DNA of 10,402 nucleotides from Parvularculaceae bacterium (GTDB lineage Bacteria > Pseudomonadota > Alphaproteobacteria > Caulobacterales > Parvularculaceae), in assembly GCA_027080545.1 (NCBI GenBank), contig JALWRV010000435.1:1-10402 (forward strand). The letters are read 5' to 3'. Both the position numbers and the translations under genes were made by a program. Below, one piece after another: positions 1 to 6,127 of the stretch. A model generated the notes under the pieces. That model was not told the DNA's origin, ran no database searches, and was given only the letters and a program-made list of their open reading frames with translations. How positions within the stretch are numbered: the first letter of the stretch is position 1; each line of letters starts with the position of its first letter.

Positions 1-548
1 TCGACGGGAGCGCCTGATCGCCATCCCTTACCATCGATCACCTGCTCATTCGCCAGCACCGTGCCATCCACCGGGTCCCAATTGACGAAAGATTTTTTGC
101 GTTCCACAAAACCACGCTGAAGAAATTCCAGAAACATGCGCTGTTCATGGACATAATAGTCCGGATCACAGGTGGCGAACTCTCGGGACCAATCAATGGA
201 TAGCCCCATCTGTTTTAACTGCTCGCGCATCACCTCAATATTGCCATAGGTAACTTGAGCTGGGTGGGAATTGGTCTGCATGGCGGCATTTTCTGCGGGC
301 ATGCCAAATGCGTCCCAGCCCATAGGGTGAAGAACATTGAAGCCTTGGGCCTTTTTGGTCCGCGCAATGACATCGCCCATGGCATAGTTGCGCACATGAC
401 CAATGTGGATGCGCCCCGAGGGATAGGGGAACATTTCGAGGACGAAATATTTATCCTTTTCGGGGCTGGCTTGGGCCTCAAAAACCTGTTTTTCGGCCCA
501 GATTTTTTGCCATTTTGGCTCAGCAATTTTGGGGTTATAACGACCCAT
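1..548 (-). CDS. leuS: Leucyl-tRNA synthetase, N-terminal part (runs off left edge)
   Basis: This class I aminoacyl-tRNA synthetase charges tRNA-Leu with leucine in the cytoplasm. The minus-strand reading from the ATG at 548 gives about 182 residues before the window ends. It opens MGRYNPKIAEPKWQKIWAE, a typical LeuS N-terminus, and carries the nucleotide-binding signature as HIGH at residues 48-51, inside FPYPSGRIHIGHVRNYAMGD. The conserved blocks LHPMGWDAFGMPAENAA and VNWDPVDGTVLANEQV follow; the latter leads into the zinc-finger and editing region, which lies outside the window. The KMSKS loop is also outside. Only a weak ribosome site (GGGA) is visible upstream. The gene follows a DUF3576 lipoprotein gene on the same strand, a common alphaproteobacterial arrangement, but a strong terminator at 601-632 separates them, so leuS probably has its own promoter. 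Confidence 0.97.
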   Translation of the reverse strand, partial: MGRYNPKIAEPKWQKIWAEKQVFEAQASPEKDKYFVLEMFPYPSGRIHIGHVRNYAMGDVIARTKKAQGFNVLHPMGWDAFGMPAENAAMQTNSHPAQVTYGNIEVMREQLKQMGLSIDWSREFATCDPDYYVHEQRMFLEFLQRGFVERKKSFVNWDPVDGTVLANEQVIDGKGWRSGAPV

Positions 549-600
549 TTTTATATCCCGTTTCGCTTTAGAAATGAATTTAATTGATATCAAAAACTTG

Positions 601-632
601 AAAAAAACACGCCCGCTCAAAAAGCGGGCGTG
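601..632 (-). terminator. Intrinsic terminator of the DUF3576 lipoprotein gene
   Basis: A perfect 10-bp GC-rich stem (608-617 pairing with 623-632) with a 5-base loop is followed, on the minus strand, by seven T (601-607 as A on plus). It lies 36 bases after the stop of the minus-strand gene ending at 668 and before leuS. The plus strand has no U-run after the stem, so it acts on minus-strand transcription. Confidence 0.9.
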
Positions 633-667
633 AGTTAAGAGGTTTCCGGCTGTTCGCCCGCTTCAGA

Positions 668-1165
668 CTATTTGATAGAATTGAGCCTTAGCTCCCGGGC
701 ACGGGTCAAAATGGCATTTTCCACTTCCCGGGCGGTCGCTGGGTTTACTTTGGCATCGATCCAGCCATCAGGGGTCAATTCCTGGCGAAAAATCGAGACC
801 CGTAGCGCATCAGCCCGCAAGGTGGTGTCCATGATGAAGACATTGGTTTTGAAGCGCTCGGTTGGTTTTGCGCCATTATTGCCGGGTACGGCATACCAAT
901 CGGTCACAATCACGCCGGCAATGGGATCAGCGGAAAAAATCGGCATAAAATCAAGGGTTTCCAAGGATGCCGCCCAAAGATAGCGATTGACCGAGGTCAG
1001 TGAGCCGCCCTTGCTGTTGAGAGAGTAGGACGGCAAGCCAGCGGCTCGGCTGGCCCCAGAAGGGCTTTTGCTGGCGCAGGCCACCAACAGGGCGGCCGTG
1101 CCGGCAATCAATAATAGCTTGGCAATTTGGCGATGTTGGCGTGATATCGTGATGGATGAAAACAT
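668..1165 (-). CDS. DUF3576 family lipoprotein, 165 aa
   Basis: This is an exported protein of unknown function that resembles the DUF3576 family of Alphaproteobacteria, which often sits directly upstream of leuS. I chose the ATG at 1165 because it gives a compact lipoprotein signal: basic n-region, hydrophobic stretch KLLLIAGTAALLVAC, and a lipobox LVAC with Cys30 as the lipidation site. An AGGAGA ribosome site lies about 11 bases upstream. An ATG 57 bases further out would give a poor signal sequence. After the cysteine come a Ser/Gly-rich linker and the folded domain, with VNRYLWAASLETLDFMP, GVIVTDWY and a C-terminal VENAILTRARELR helix. DUF3576 proteins are presumed to be envelope proteins; no reaction is known to me. 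A strong terminator follows. The family call is from recognition of the motifs and the context, not a search. Confidence 0.85.
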   Translation of the reverse strand: MFSSITISRQHRQIAKLLLIAGTAALLVACASKSPSGASRAAGLPSYSLNSKGGSLTSVNRYLWAASLETLDFMPIFSADPIAGVIVTDWYAVPGNNGAKPTERFKTNVFIMDTTLRADALRVSIFRQELTPDGWIDAKVNPATAREVENAILTRARELRLNSIK

Positions 1166-1468
1166 GAGCGCGGGCTCTCCTGAAAAGTGTAATTTGGCAC
1201 AATGACACGGCCCTTGAACCATTCCCCTTCCTGTAAGCTGAAAATAGGGCCCTGAAAAGGCCTAGGGAGGTAAAAAGCGGCGAAAAATCATTAACCAATC
1301 GTGCTTTTCCTAACACAAAGGGCAAAATCTGCAAGCAAGGCCCCCCTAGATGGCTTGTCGTTAACCTCTTGAGCCTTTATTTCGCCGTGACGAATGGCTA
1401 GCTTAGGGTGAGAGAGCCTGAAATATTAGGCCTTCAACGGATCGGGATAACGGATCAGGATAGAGCAA
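1166..1468. other. Gene-free stretch between the divergent DUF3576 and porin genes
   Basis: About 300 bases hold no credible gene. The reading frames that cross it are antisense or out of frame to their neighbours and match no family. It must contain promoters for both divergent genes, but I see no convincing -35/-10 pair. An 8-base palindrome AGGGCCCT lies at 1246-1253, and an AGGA ribosome-site candidate for the porin is at 1457-1460. Confidence 0.6.
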
Positions 1469-2803
1469 ATGACGCTTGGACCAAGCGGACACAAAGGGGC
1501 GAACGACAAACGGCATTTTTTAATGCCGTGTTCGGCCGTGCCTTGCTCGACCATGTTGCCGTTAAAAGCGCGGCGCAACATTCCCCTCATGGTCGCCTTA
1601 TTGGCAGGAGCGGCTCTCTGGCTTGCGCCTACACAGGCCTTTGCCCAGTCAGATGATATTGAGGTTAAGGTCAAAGGTGAAGCCTCTGTGGTGACAGGCG
1701 TGGTTGATGGGAATGATGCCAGCGATGCGGATATTCGTGTCGGTGTTTCCGCGTCTACGCTTTTAGAAAATGGCCTCGAAGTAGGCGGCGGCATAGAGGC
1801 GCGCGCTGATGGACAAATGCCCGGTGCCTATTGGGGGGCGGGGCGCTATTCCGGTCTAACCAGTGGCGGGGCGCGCGGCTTGAACGGTCGTGATAATAAT
1901 GGCGATGTTTTTGTGCAGTCTGCCTTTGCCTATGCACGCGGTGGCTTCGGCTATGTTTCTGTGGGTCTTGATAATGGCGTTGCCAGCCAGTTGGCGGTCT
2001 CGTCGCCAAATATATTTTCCGCCATTGGGGTCAATGATTGGCGTACGGACGTTACTGGGCTGAATGATGTAAATACCATCAATGATTTTTCCGGCCATTC
2101 TACAAAGCTAACCTATATGCCGCCAGCCAATCTGTTCGGTGGTGTTTTGGGCGGTGTGCAAATGGGTCTTTCCTATACCCCGGAAAGTGATGCGTGTGGG
2201 GCGGATCAATGTGCCCCGGTGGGCGGGTTTGCCGCTTCGGCTTTGTCTAATCCTAATGCAGCAACCTTGCCGCAAATGAATACGCGCTGGGAAAATATTC
2301 TCGAAGCCGCGATCTATTATGAAAAAACCCTTGGCGATGATAAGGATAGCCCGCGCCTTGGGGTTGGCGCCTCCTATTTGCGTGCTGATGAAAAAGCGCT
2401 GGATCCAAATAATCTGCTGGATGATTATAATGCCCTCTCGCTCGGGGTGAATGTTGCCTATAAGGGGGTCACCCTTGGCGGTTCAGTAAAAAATTCTAAT
2501 GCGGGGTTGGCTTTGCCAGACAGCAACTATCTTGCCTTTGATGCAGGCATTACGTATCGCACAGGGCCTTGGGGCTTTATGCTTGGCTATGGTCAGGCCG
2601 ATGCCAATCAAGACGCGGCCAATTTGTTTGACCTTAATTTTTATCGCGAGACCCAATCAGCCCAAGCGGGGGTTTCTTATGCGCTCGGGCGCGGTGTCAC
2701 ATTGGGTGCGGCGGCACAATTTGTTGACAGCCAGAAACCGTTGGAAATTGGCGGCAATGAAGATGTTGCGGCGGTGGTTTTTGAAAGCTCGATCAAATTT
2801 TAA
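1469..2803 (+). CDS. Outer-membrane porin, alphaproteobacterial type
   Basis: This is a beta-barrel channel for diffusion of small solutes across the outer membrane. A signal peptide ends AFA|QSDD. The mature part, about 385 residues, is built of alternating amphipathic strands: EVKVKGEASVVTGV, GLEVGGGIEARADG, GFGYVSVGLDNGVASQLAV, LTYMPP, GVQMGLSYTPE, PRLGVGASYL, WGFMLGYGQADA. It ends SSIKF*, the terminal Phe expected of a BAM-assembled barrel. This resembles the Rhodobacter-type/Porin_4 group; the solute is unknown. The start is uncertain. ATG 1469 has AGGA eight bases upstream but gives a 41-residue polar lead before the signal. ATG 1553 gives the classic signal peptide MLPLKARRNIPLMVALLAG with no visible ribosome site. 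I report the outer start because of the ribosome site; the inner one may be right. No terminator is evident before the convergent ThiE-like gene. Confidence 0.9.
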   Translation: MTLGPSGHKGANDKRHFLMPCSAVPCSTMLPLKARRNIPLMVALLAGAALWLAPTQAFAQSDDIEVKVKGEASVVTGVVDGNDASDADIRVGVSASTLLENGLEVGGGIEARADGQMPGAYWGAGRYSGLTSGGARGLNGRDNNGDVFVQSAFAYARGGFGYVSVGLDNGVASQLAVSSPNIFSAIGVNDWRTDVTGLNDVNTINDFSGHSTKLTYMPPANLFGGVLGGVQMGLSYTPESDACGADQCAPVGGFAASALSNPNAATLPQMNTRWENILEAAIYYEKTLGDDKDSPRLGVGASYLRADEKALDPNNLLDDYNALSLGVNVAYKGVTLGGSVKNSNAGLALPDSNYLAFDAGITYRTGPWGFMLGYGQADANQDAANLFDLNFYRETQSAQAGVSYALGRGVTLGAAAQFVDSQKPLEIGGNEDVAAVVFESSIKF

Positions 2804-2817
2804 TTTTGAGCGCGGTT

Positions 2818-3450
2818 TTATTCTTTTATTAAAAAGCAGGAAATGCCGGCAATGCCAGCGGCACCGGATAGGGTTGCAGCTGTTTTTGTGTTGATGCCCC
2901 CGAGGGCAAAAACCGGCATGGCGCTGGCATGACATAGGGTTTCAAATTTTTCCACCCCTAGGCAGGCTGCCTGTGGGTGCGAGGGGGTCGCAAAAACCGG
3001 CGAGGCAATAAGCGCATCTGCTGGTAAGGCGTTTTTTATTGCATCCATGTCATGAACCGCCCGAGTGATGGGGGAAAAACCTTCCGGGAGCGGTTCTTGT
3101 TGCTGATATTGCTGGAAATGCACGCCATCGGCGCCAATATTTTTGGCCAAGGTTAGATCACCCGCAACGCTGAAAATAATCTGGCGACGACGACATAGAT
3201 GGGCTAATTGGCGGGCCAGGTTTGCGCGATCGGGAGCGTCATAGAAGCGAAAAATAAATACCAAACCGTGACAGGCCTCGTCAGGCATATGGGTGATGGC
3301 TTGCGCGAAAGCGTCAAAGCGCGTGGCTTTATCATCGCCCATCATCAACCGGTTAAACCCAAGGTTGGCTTTGCTTTTTTGTGCCATGTTCGCGGCAATG
3401 CTTGCCAAGCGCCGCTGTCTCTGGTGAAAAGATGAAATGCGTTCAGACAT
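2818..3450 (-). CDS. Thiamine-phosphate synthase / TenI-like protein
   Basis: This TMP-TENI family TIM-barrel protein has 210 residues from the ATG at 3450, which has AGG nine bases upstream. ThiE joins HMP-pyrophosphate and thiazole phosphate to make thiamine phosphate, whereas TenI-like members serve other thiazole steps or are uncharacterised. Family marks are FSVAGDLTLAKNIGADGVHF (residues 93-112), ASPVFATPSHPQAACLG (about 149-165) and the phosphate-binding FALGGIN (181-187). The ThiE catalytic stretch GPvfxTxTK reads SPVFATPSHP here, so the usual lysine is missing. The segment after DGVHF also lacks the LGQxD pattern. I therefore doubt that it is a standard ThiE. Its 5' end overlaps the divergent yggS gene; internal starts at Met22 or Met36/37 would remove the overlap. 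It converges with the porin gene. Confidence 0.8.
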   Translation of the reverse strand: MSERISSFHQRQRRLASIAANMAQKSKANLGFNRLMMGDDKATRFDAFAQAITHMPDEACHGLVFIFRFYDAPDRANLARQLAHLCRRRQIIFSVAGDLTLAKNIGADGVHFQQYQQQEPLPEGFSPITRAVHDMDAIKNALPADALIASPVFATPSHPQAACLGVEKFETLCHASAMPVFALGGINTKTAATLSGAAGIAGISCFLIKE

Positions 3451-4150
3451 GTCTAAAACCTGTCATAAAAAGGGTCCGCAAGCCAGCATTGCGGCGAACC
3501 TATTGACCTTAAAAAAACAACTCGCCGATGGGTGTAAGGCCTGTGGTCGGGATCCGGCAGACGTAAAATTCCTCGCCGTTTCAAAAACGGTCAATGATCA
3601 GCGCTTGCAGCAGGCCCTAGATTTAGGTGTTCGGCGTTTTGGCGAAAATCGTGTGCAGGAGGCCCAAGCCAAATGGCCCCCCTTGCGTCAGAAATTTCCT
3701 GATATTGAATTACATTTGATCGGGCCGCTGCAAACCAACAAGGTCAAACAGGCAGTAGAATTGTTTGACGTGATTGAAACCTTGGATCGGCCAAAACTGG
3801 CGGCACACTTGGCAAAAGAATGCGCCCGGACCGGAAAATATTTGCCACTATTGGTACAGGTAAATATTGGCGAAGAACCACAAAAAGCCGGCATTAGTCC
3901 GCATGATGCGGTGAATTTTGCCCGTGATGCTATAGAGCATCACGGGCTGAACGTTACGGGCATGATGTGCATCCCCCCGCTTGAGGCGCCCCCCGCCCCC
4001 TATTTTGCCTTGTTGACAAAGTTGACCCGCGAGGCGGGCTTACAAGAAATTTCCATGGGCATGAGCGGGGATTTCACAATAGCGGCGCAATTGGGGGCAA
4101 CGACGGTGCGGGTTGGATCCGGCCTATTCGGTGCCCGCGAGGAAATATAG
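3437..4150 (+). CDS. yggS: YggS/PLPBP family pyridoxal-phosphate homeostasis protein
   Basis: This cytoplasmic PLP-binding protein of the YggS/YlmE/PROSC family buffers vitamin B6 and affects amino-acid balance; no enzymatic activity is established for the family. It is a single alanine-racemase-like TIM barrel of 237 residues, the usual length. FLAVSK places the PLP lysine at residue 50. Other family blocks are RRFGENRVQEAQAKW, ELHLIGPLQTNK, LLVQVNIGEEPQKAGI, GMMCIPP and the phosphate-binding ISMGMSGDFTIAAQLGAT with VRVGSGLFGAR at the end. I chose ATG 3437 because GGTGA lies eight bases upstream; ATG 3449 (residue 5) is the alternative. The gene is divergent from, and overlaps, the ThiE-like gene. 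The pairing of a B6 protein and a B1-family protein is frequent in Alphaproteobacteria, as far as I recall. Confidence 0.96.
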   Translation: MRSDMSKTCHKKGPQASIAANLLTLKKQLADGCKACGRDPADVKFLAVSKTVNDQRLQQALDLGVRRFGENRVQEAQAKWPPLRQKFPDIELHLIGPLQTNKVKQAVELFDVIETLDRPKLAAHLAKECARTGKYLPLLVQVNIGEEPQKAGISPHDAVNFARDAIEHHGLNVTGMMCIPPLEAPPAPYFALLTKLTREAGLQEISMGMSGDFTIAAQLGATTVRVGSGLFGAREEI

Positions 4151-4195
4151 CAGCGATTTTCACCCGATAGGTTTCAACTGATTGTCACTCAATCC

Positions 4196-4588
4196 CTAAA
4201 CCCCGGTTTGATTGGACAAAGGCATTTCTTCGTAAATTGCCCTTGCCACGGCCACGATATAGGCGTTGGGGTTTTGCATGCACAGGCTTTCTACACGATC
4301 TGCCGTATATTCATCATCCATGGTGGTTAAGTCGCGATAGGCGCTAGAATCATTTTCTAAATTAACCGCTGAAGCATAGCCTTGCACCCAAGAAATAACC
4401 GCAATCGCCAATATGGTTTGAACTTCCCTATTGCCCCCTTCGAACGTGTCCATGAAGTCTTTGCAGGTTAGGGCGCCGAGACCTTTTATTTCCTGTGTTG
4501 TGGCGTTGGATTGGGCCATGGCAGCGGCTCCCCCTGTGATGCCCGCCATAAAACCAATCATCATCAGGCCGATAAGTAATTGTCGCAT
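4196..4588 (-). CDS. Small exported two-cysteine protein, HdeA-like in appearance
   Basis: This is a 130-residue secreted protein. The ATG at 4588 is preceded by GAGG/AGGGA 5-7 bases away and gives a clean signal peptide (MRQLLIGLMMIGFMAG, cleavage likely at AMA|QS, residues 25/26). An ATG 30 bases further upstream lacks these properties. The mature part is mainly helical, with Cys42 in LTCKDFMDTF and Cys103 in VESLCMQNP, which could form one disulfide. This layout, with CxDF near the start and a second Cys followed by a C-terminal helix, resembles HdeA/HdeB acid-stress periplasmic chaperones and related small alphaproteobacterial proteins. The resemblance is by eye, so the function is tentative. 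It is divergent from a response regulator gene, with a direct repeat between them, so the regulator may control it. Confidence 0.75.
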   Translation of the reverse strand: MRQLLIGLMMIGFMAGITGGAAAMAQSNATTQEIKGLGALTCKDFMDTFEGGNREVQTILAIAVISWVQGYASAVNLENDSSAYRDLTTMDDEYTADRVESLCMQNPNAYIVAVARAIYEEMPLSNQTGV

Positions 4589-4666
4589 AAGGTTCCCTCT
4601 CTCTGCTTGATTAACCATAACAGCCTAGCCAAACCCTGAAGGCTTGTGCAAGTGATTTGAGGCAAT

Positions 4667-4683
4667 GCTCACAATCGCTCACA
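4667..4683. promoter_or_regulatory. Direct repeat GCTCACA-N3-GCTCACA, candidate operator
   Basis: Two identical 7-base units at 4667-4673 and 4677-4683 are spaced with a 10-base period, so they sit on one DNA face. OmpR/PhoB-type regulators bind as tandem dimers to direct repeats of about 10-11 bases. The site lies about 80 bases before the HdeA-like gene and about 140 bases before the response regulator gene, and could serve either. Function is inferred from layout only. Confidence 0.4.
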
Positions 4684-4822
4684 TTCCAGTGCTATCGTCC
4701 TTGAGGCCGCGATTTCTCACGCTTTTGGGGTTAATATCGAGACGGTTGGGGGTATAGTCCCCCGAGAATTGAGCGTTGTCATGGGCTCTGAAAAGCCCTG
4801 CGGCACCAAATTGAGGATAAAG

Positions 4823-5515
4823 ATGGCACGGGCGAAAAGAATTTTATTGGTTGATGATGATGCGTTGCTGCGTGATACGCTGGCGGATCAGTTCAGCGTT
4901 CACAATGAGTTTAATCTTGAGCTTGCTGAAACGGCCGCCGATGCGATTACCAAAGTTCAACAAGAAGCCCATATGGATTTGGTCTTGCTGGATGTAGGCC
5001 TGCCCGACATGGACGGACGCGAAGCCTGCCGCATTATGCGCAAGAACGGGTTTAAATCACCGGTGATTATGTTGACCGGTGCGGACACCGAAGCCGATAC
5101 GATTTTAGGGTTGGATGCCGGTGCCAATGATTACGTAACCAAGCCGTTCAAATTTTCCATTTTATTGGCGCGATTGCGGGCGCATCTGCGCTCTCATGAG
5201 CAAAGCGAAGATGCTATTTTTCGCATCGGCCCCTACCAATTTTCCCCGGCGGTCAAAATGCTCAGCACCGAAGAAGGAAAAAAAATTCGCCTCACAGAAA
5301 AAGAAACATCCATTTTGAAATTTCTCTATCGTGCCGGTGGTGCGGTTAGCCGGGATAAATTGCTTGATGAGGTGTGGGGATATAATTCAGGCGTAACGAC
5401 TCACACGCTGGAAACCCATATATATAGGCTGCGCCAAAAAATTGAGCCAGACCCCTCAAATGTCAGTATTTTATTGACCGAGAGCGGCGGCTATCGTTTG
5501 GCTTTCGATCAATAG
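4823..5515 (+). CDS. Two-component response regulator, OmpR/PhoB type
   Basis: This is a DNA-binding transcription regulator of 230 residues. The ATG at 4823 has GAGG six bases upstream and starts MARAKRILLVDDD. An ATG 54 bases earlier only adds an unrelated tail. The receiver domain (about 5-120) is intact: acidic pocket Asp12/Asp13, phospho-acceptor Asp57 in LLDVGLPDMDG, switch Thr85 in VIMLTGAD, and Lys107 in DYVTKPF. The C-terminal winged helix (about 135-228) shows LTEKETSILKFL, VSRDKLLDEVWGY, the recognition helix region THTLETHIYRLRQKI and the wing ESGGYRLAF. No histidine kinase gene is in the window, so its partner is unknown. An arsC-like gene follows after 8 bases and may be co-transcribed. 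Upstream lie a direct repeat and two short hairpins. I could not assign it to a named regulator such as CenR. Confidence 0.95.
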   Translation: MARAKRILLVDDDALLRDTLADQFSVHNEFNLELAETAADAITKVQQEAHMDLVLLDVGLPDMDGREACRIMRKNGFKSPVIMLTGADTEADTILGLDAGANDYVTKPFKFSILLARLRAHLRSHEQSEDAIFRIGPYQFSPAVKMLSTEEGKKIRLTEKETSILKFLYRAGGAVSRDKLLDEVWGYNSGVTTHTLETHIYRLRQKIEPDPSNVSILLTESGGYRLAFDQ

Positions 5516-5523
5516 GGGCATAT

Positions 5524-5871
5524 ATGAAAATGGAATATTGGCACAATCCGCGTTGTTCAAAGTCTCGTCAGACATTGGAAATGTTGCGCGCCAAGGGCGT
5601 TGAGCCAAAAATCGTTGAATATCTTAAAAATCCGCCTACGGAGCAAAATATTCGAGATGCGGCGCGCAAGCTAGGGGTGCCGCCCAGAGATATGATGCGT
5701 ATACGAGATGATCTGTATAAGGAATTAAACTTAGCAAATGAAGCTGACGATGCGTTGTTTGCGGCTATGGCGGCGCATCCGGCGTTGATAGAGCGACCCA
5801 TCGCCATTACTGAAACCGAAGCCGTTATCGGCAGGCCACCGGAAAATATTTTGCGCTTGCTTGAGAAATAA
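5524..5871 (+). CDS. ArsC/YfgD family reductase (glutaredoxin-dependent type)
   Basis: This 115-residue cytoplasmic thioredoxin-fold protein belongs to the ArsC/Spx superfamily. The family mark HNPRCSKSR (residues 7-15) holds the catalytic Cys11 and Arg15. The anion-binding arginines of glutaredoxin-linked arsenate reductases are present as Arg59, Arg91 (LIERPI) and Arg104 (IGRPPE). True ArsC reduces arsenate to arsenite, using glutathione and glutaredoxin. The lack of any arsR, arsB/acr3 or other arsenic gene nearby favours the housekeeping YfgD-like branch, whose substrate is not settled. The start at 5524 has AGGGG five bases upstream; Met3 is an alternative. It follows the response regulator after 8 bases, which suggests one transcript, and converges with the UPF0434 gene with a 4-base gap. 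Confidence 0.92.
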   Translation: MKMEYWHNPRCSKSRQTLEMLRAKGVEPKIVEYLKNPPTEQNIRDAARKLGVPPRDMMRIRDDLYKELNLANEADDALFAAMAAHPALIERPIAITETEAVIGRPPENILRLLEK

Positions 5872-5875
5872 TATC

Positions 5876-6109
5876 CTAATCCAACCGGCGCGCTTCGGCC
5901 TCTAACATAATGGGAATGCCATCGCGAATAGGAAATGCCAGCTTGGCTTTGGGCGAGACCAGCTCGTTTTTTTCGCGATCATAGGTCAGGGGCCCTCGGC
6001 TTACGGGACAAACCAGAAGCTCTAGCAGGCGGGGCGAAACAGTCATTGCGCCTGCGCTTTGCTGATCGCTTTGTTGCTTATTGGGCTGTTCATTATCCTT
6101 GTGGCTCAT
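5876..6109 (-). CDS. UPF0434/Trm112-like small protein
   Basis: This 77-residue protein matches the UPF0434 (YcaR) group of the Trm112 family: LLELLVCPVSRGPLTYD, then KAKLAFPIRDGIPIMLEAEAR. In eukaryotes and archaea Trm112 activates methyltransferases of tRNA and release factors; the bacterial role is less clear. The zinc-site cysteines are mostly absent (CPVS in place of CPxC, no C-terminal pair), which I recall as common in alphaproteobacterial members. The first 21 residues are polar and low in complexity (Gln, Asn, Ser). Met22 (ATG at 6046) is an alternative start that would leave only the conserved domain. It lies 18 bases after the cnoX-like gene on the same strand and is probably in its operon. 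Confidence 0.9.
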   Translation of the reverse strand: MSHKDNEQPNKQQSDQQSAGAMTVSPRLLELLVCPVSRGPLTYDREKNELVSPKAKLAFPIRDGIPIMLEAEARRLD

Positions 6110-6127
6110 AACCCTGCGCCTTTTGTC

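Noticed and set aside
255..587. Plus-strand reading frame of 110 codons antisense to leuS
   Set aside because: It lies opposite clear LeuS coding sequence with the HIGH motif and matches no family.
1246..1253. Palindrome AGGGCCCT in the porin upstream region
   Set aside because: A single 8-base palindrome is expected by chance and is not repeated nearby.
951..1334. Minus-strand frame of 127 codons crossing the DUF3576 gene start and the gap
   Set aside because: It is a different frame from the lipoprotein gene, has no domain signature, and is rich in residues typical of shifted coding frames.
4187..4211. AAACCCCGGTTT palindrome near the end of the HdeA-like gene as a terminator
   Set aside because: It lies within the coding C-terminus, has a very tight loop and no T-run in either direction.
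5524..5871. Arsenic resistance operon
   Set aside because: Only an ArsC/YfgD-type gene is present; there is no regulator of the ArsR type, arsenite pump or methyltransferase.
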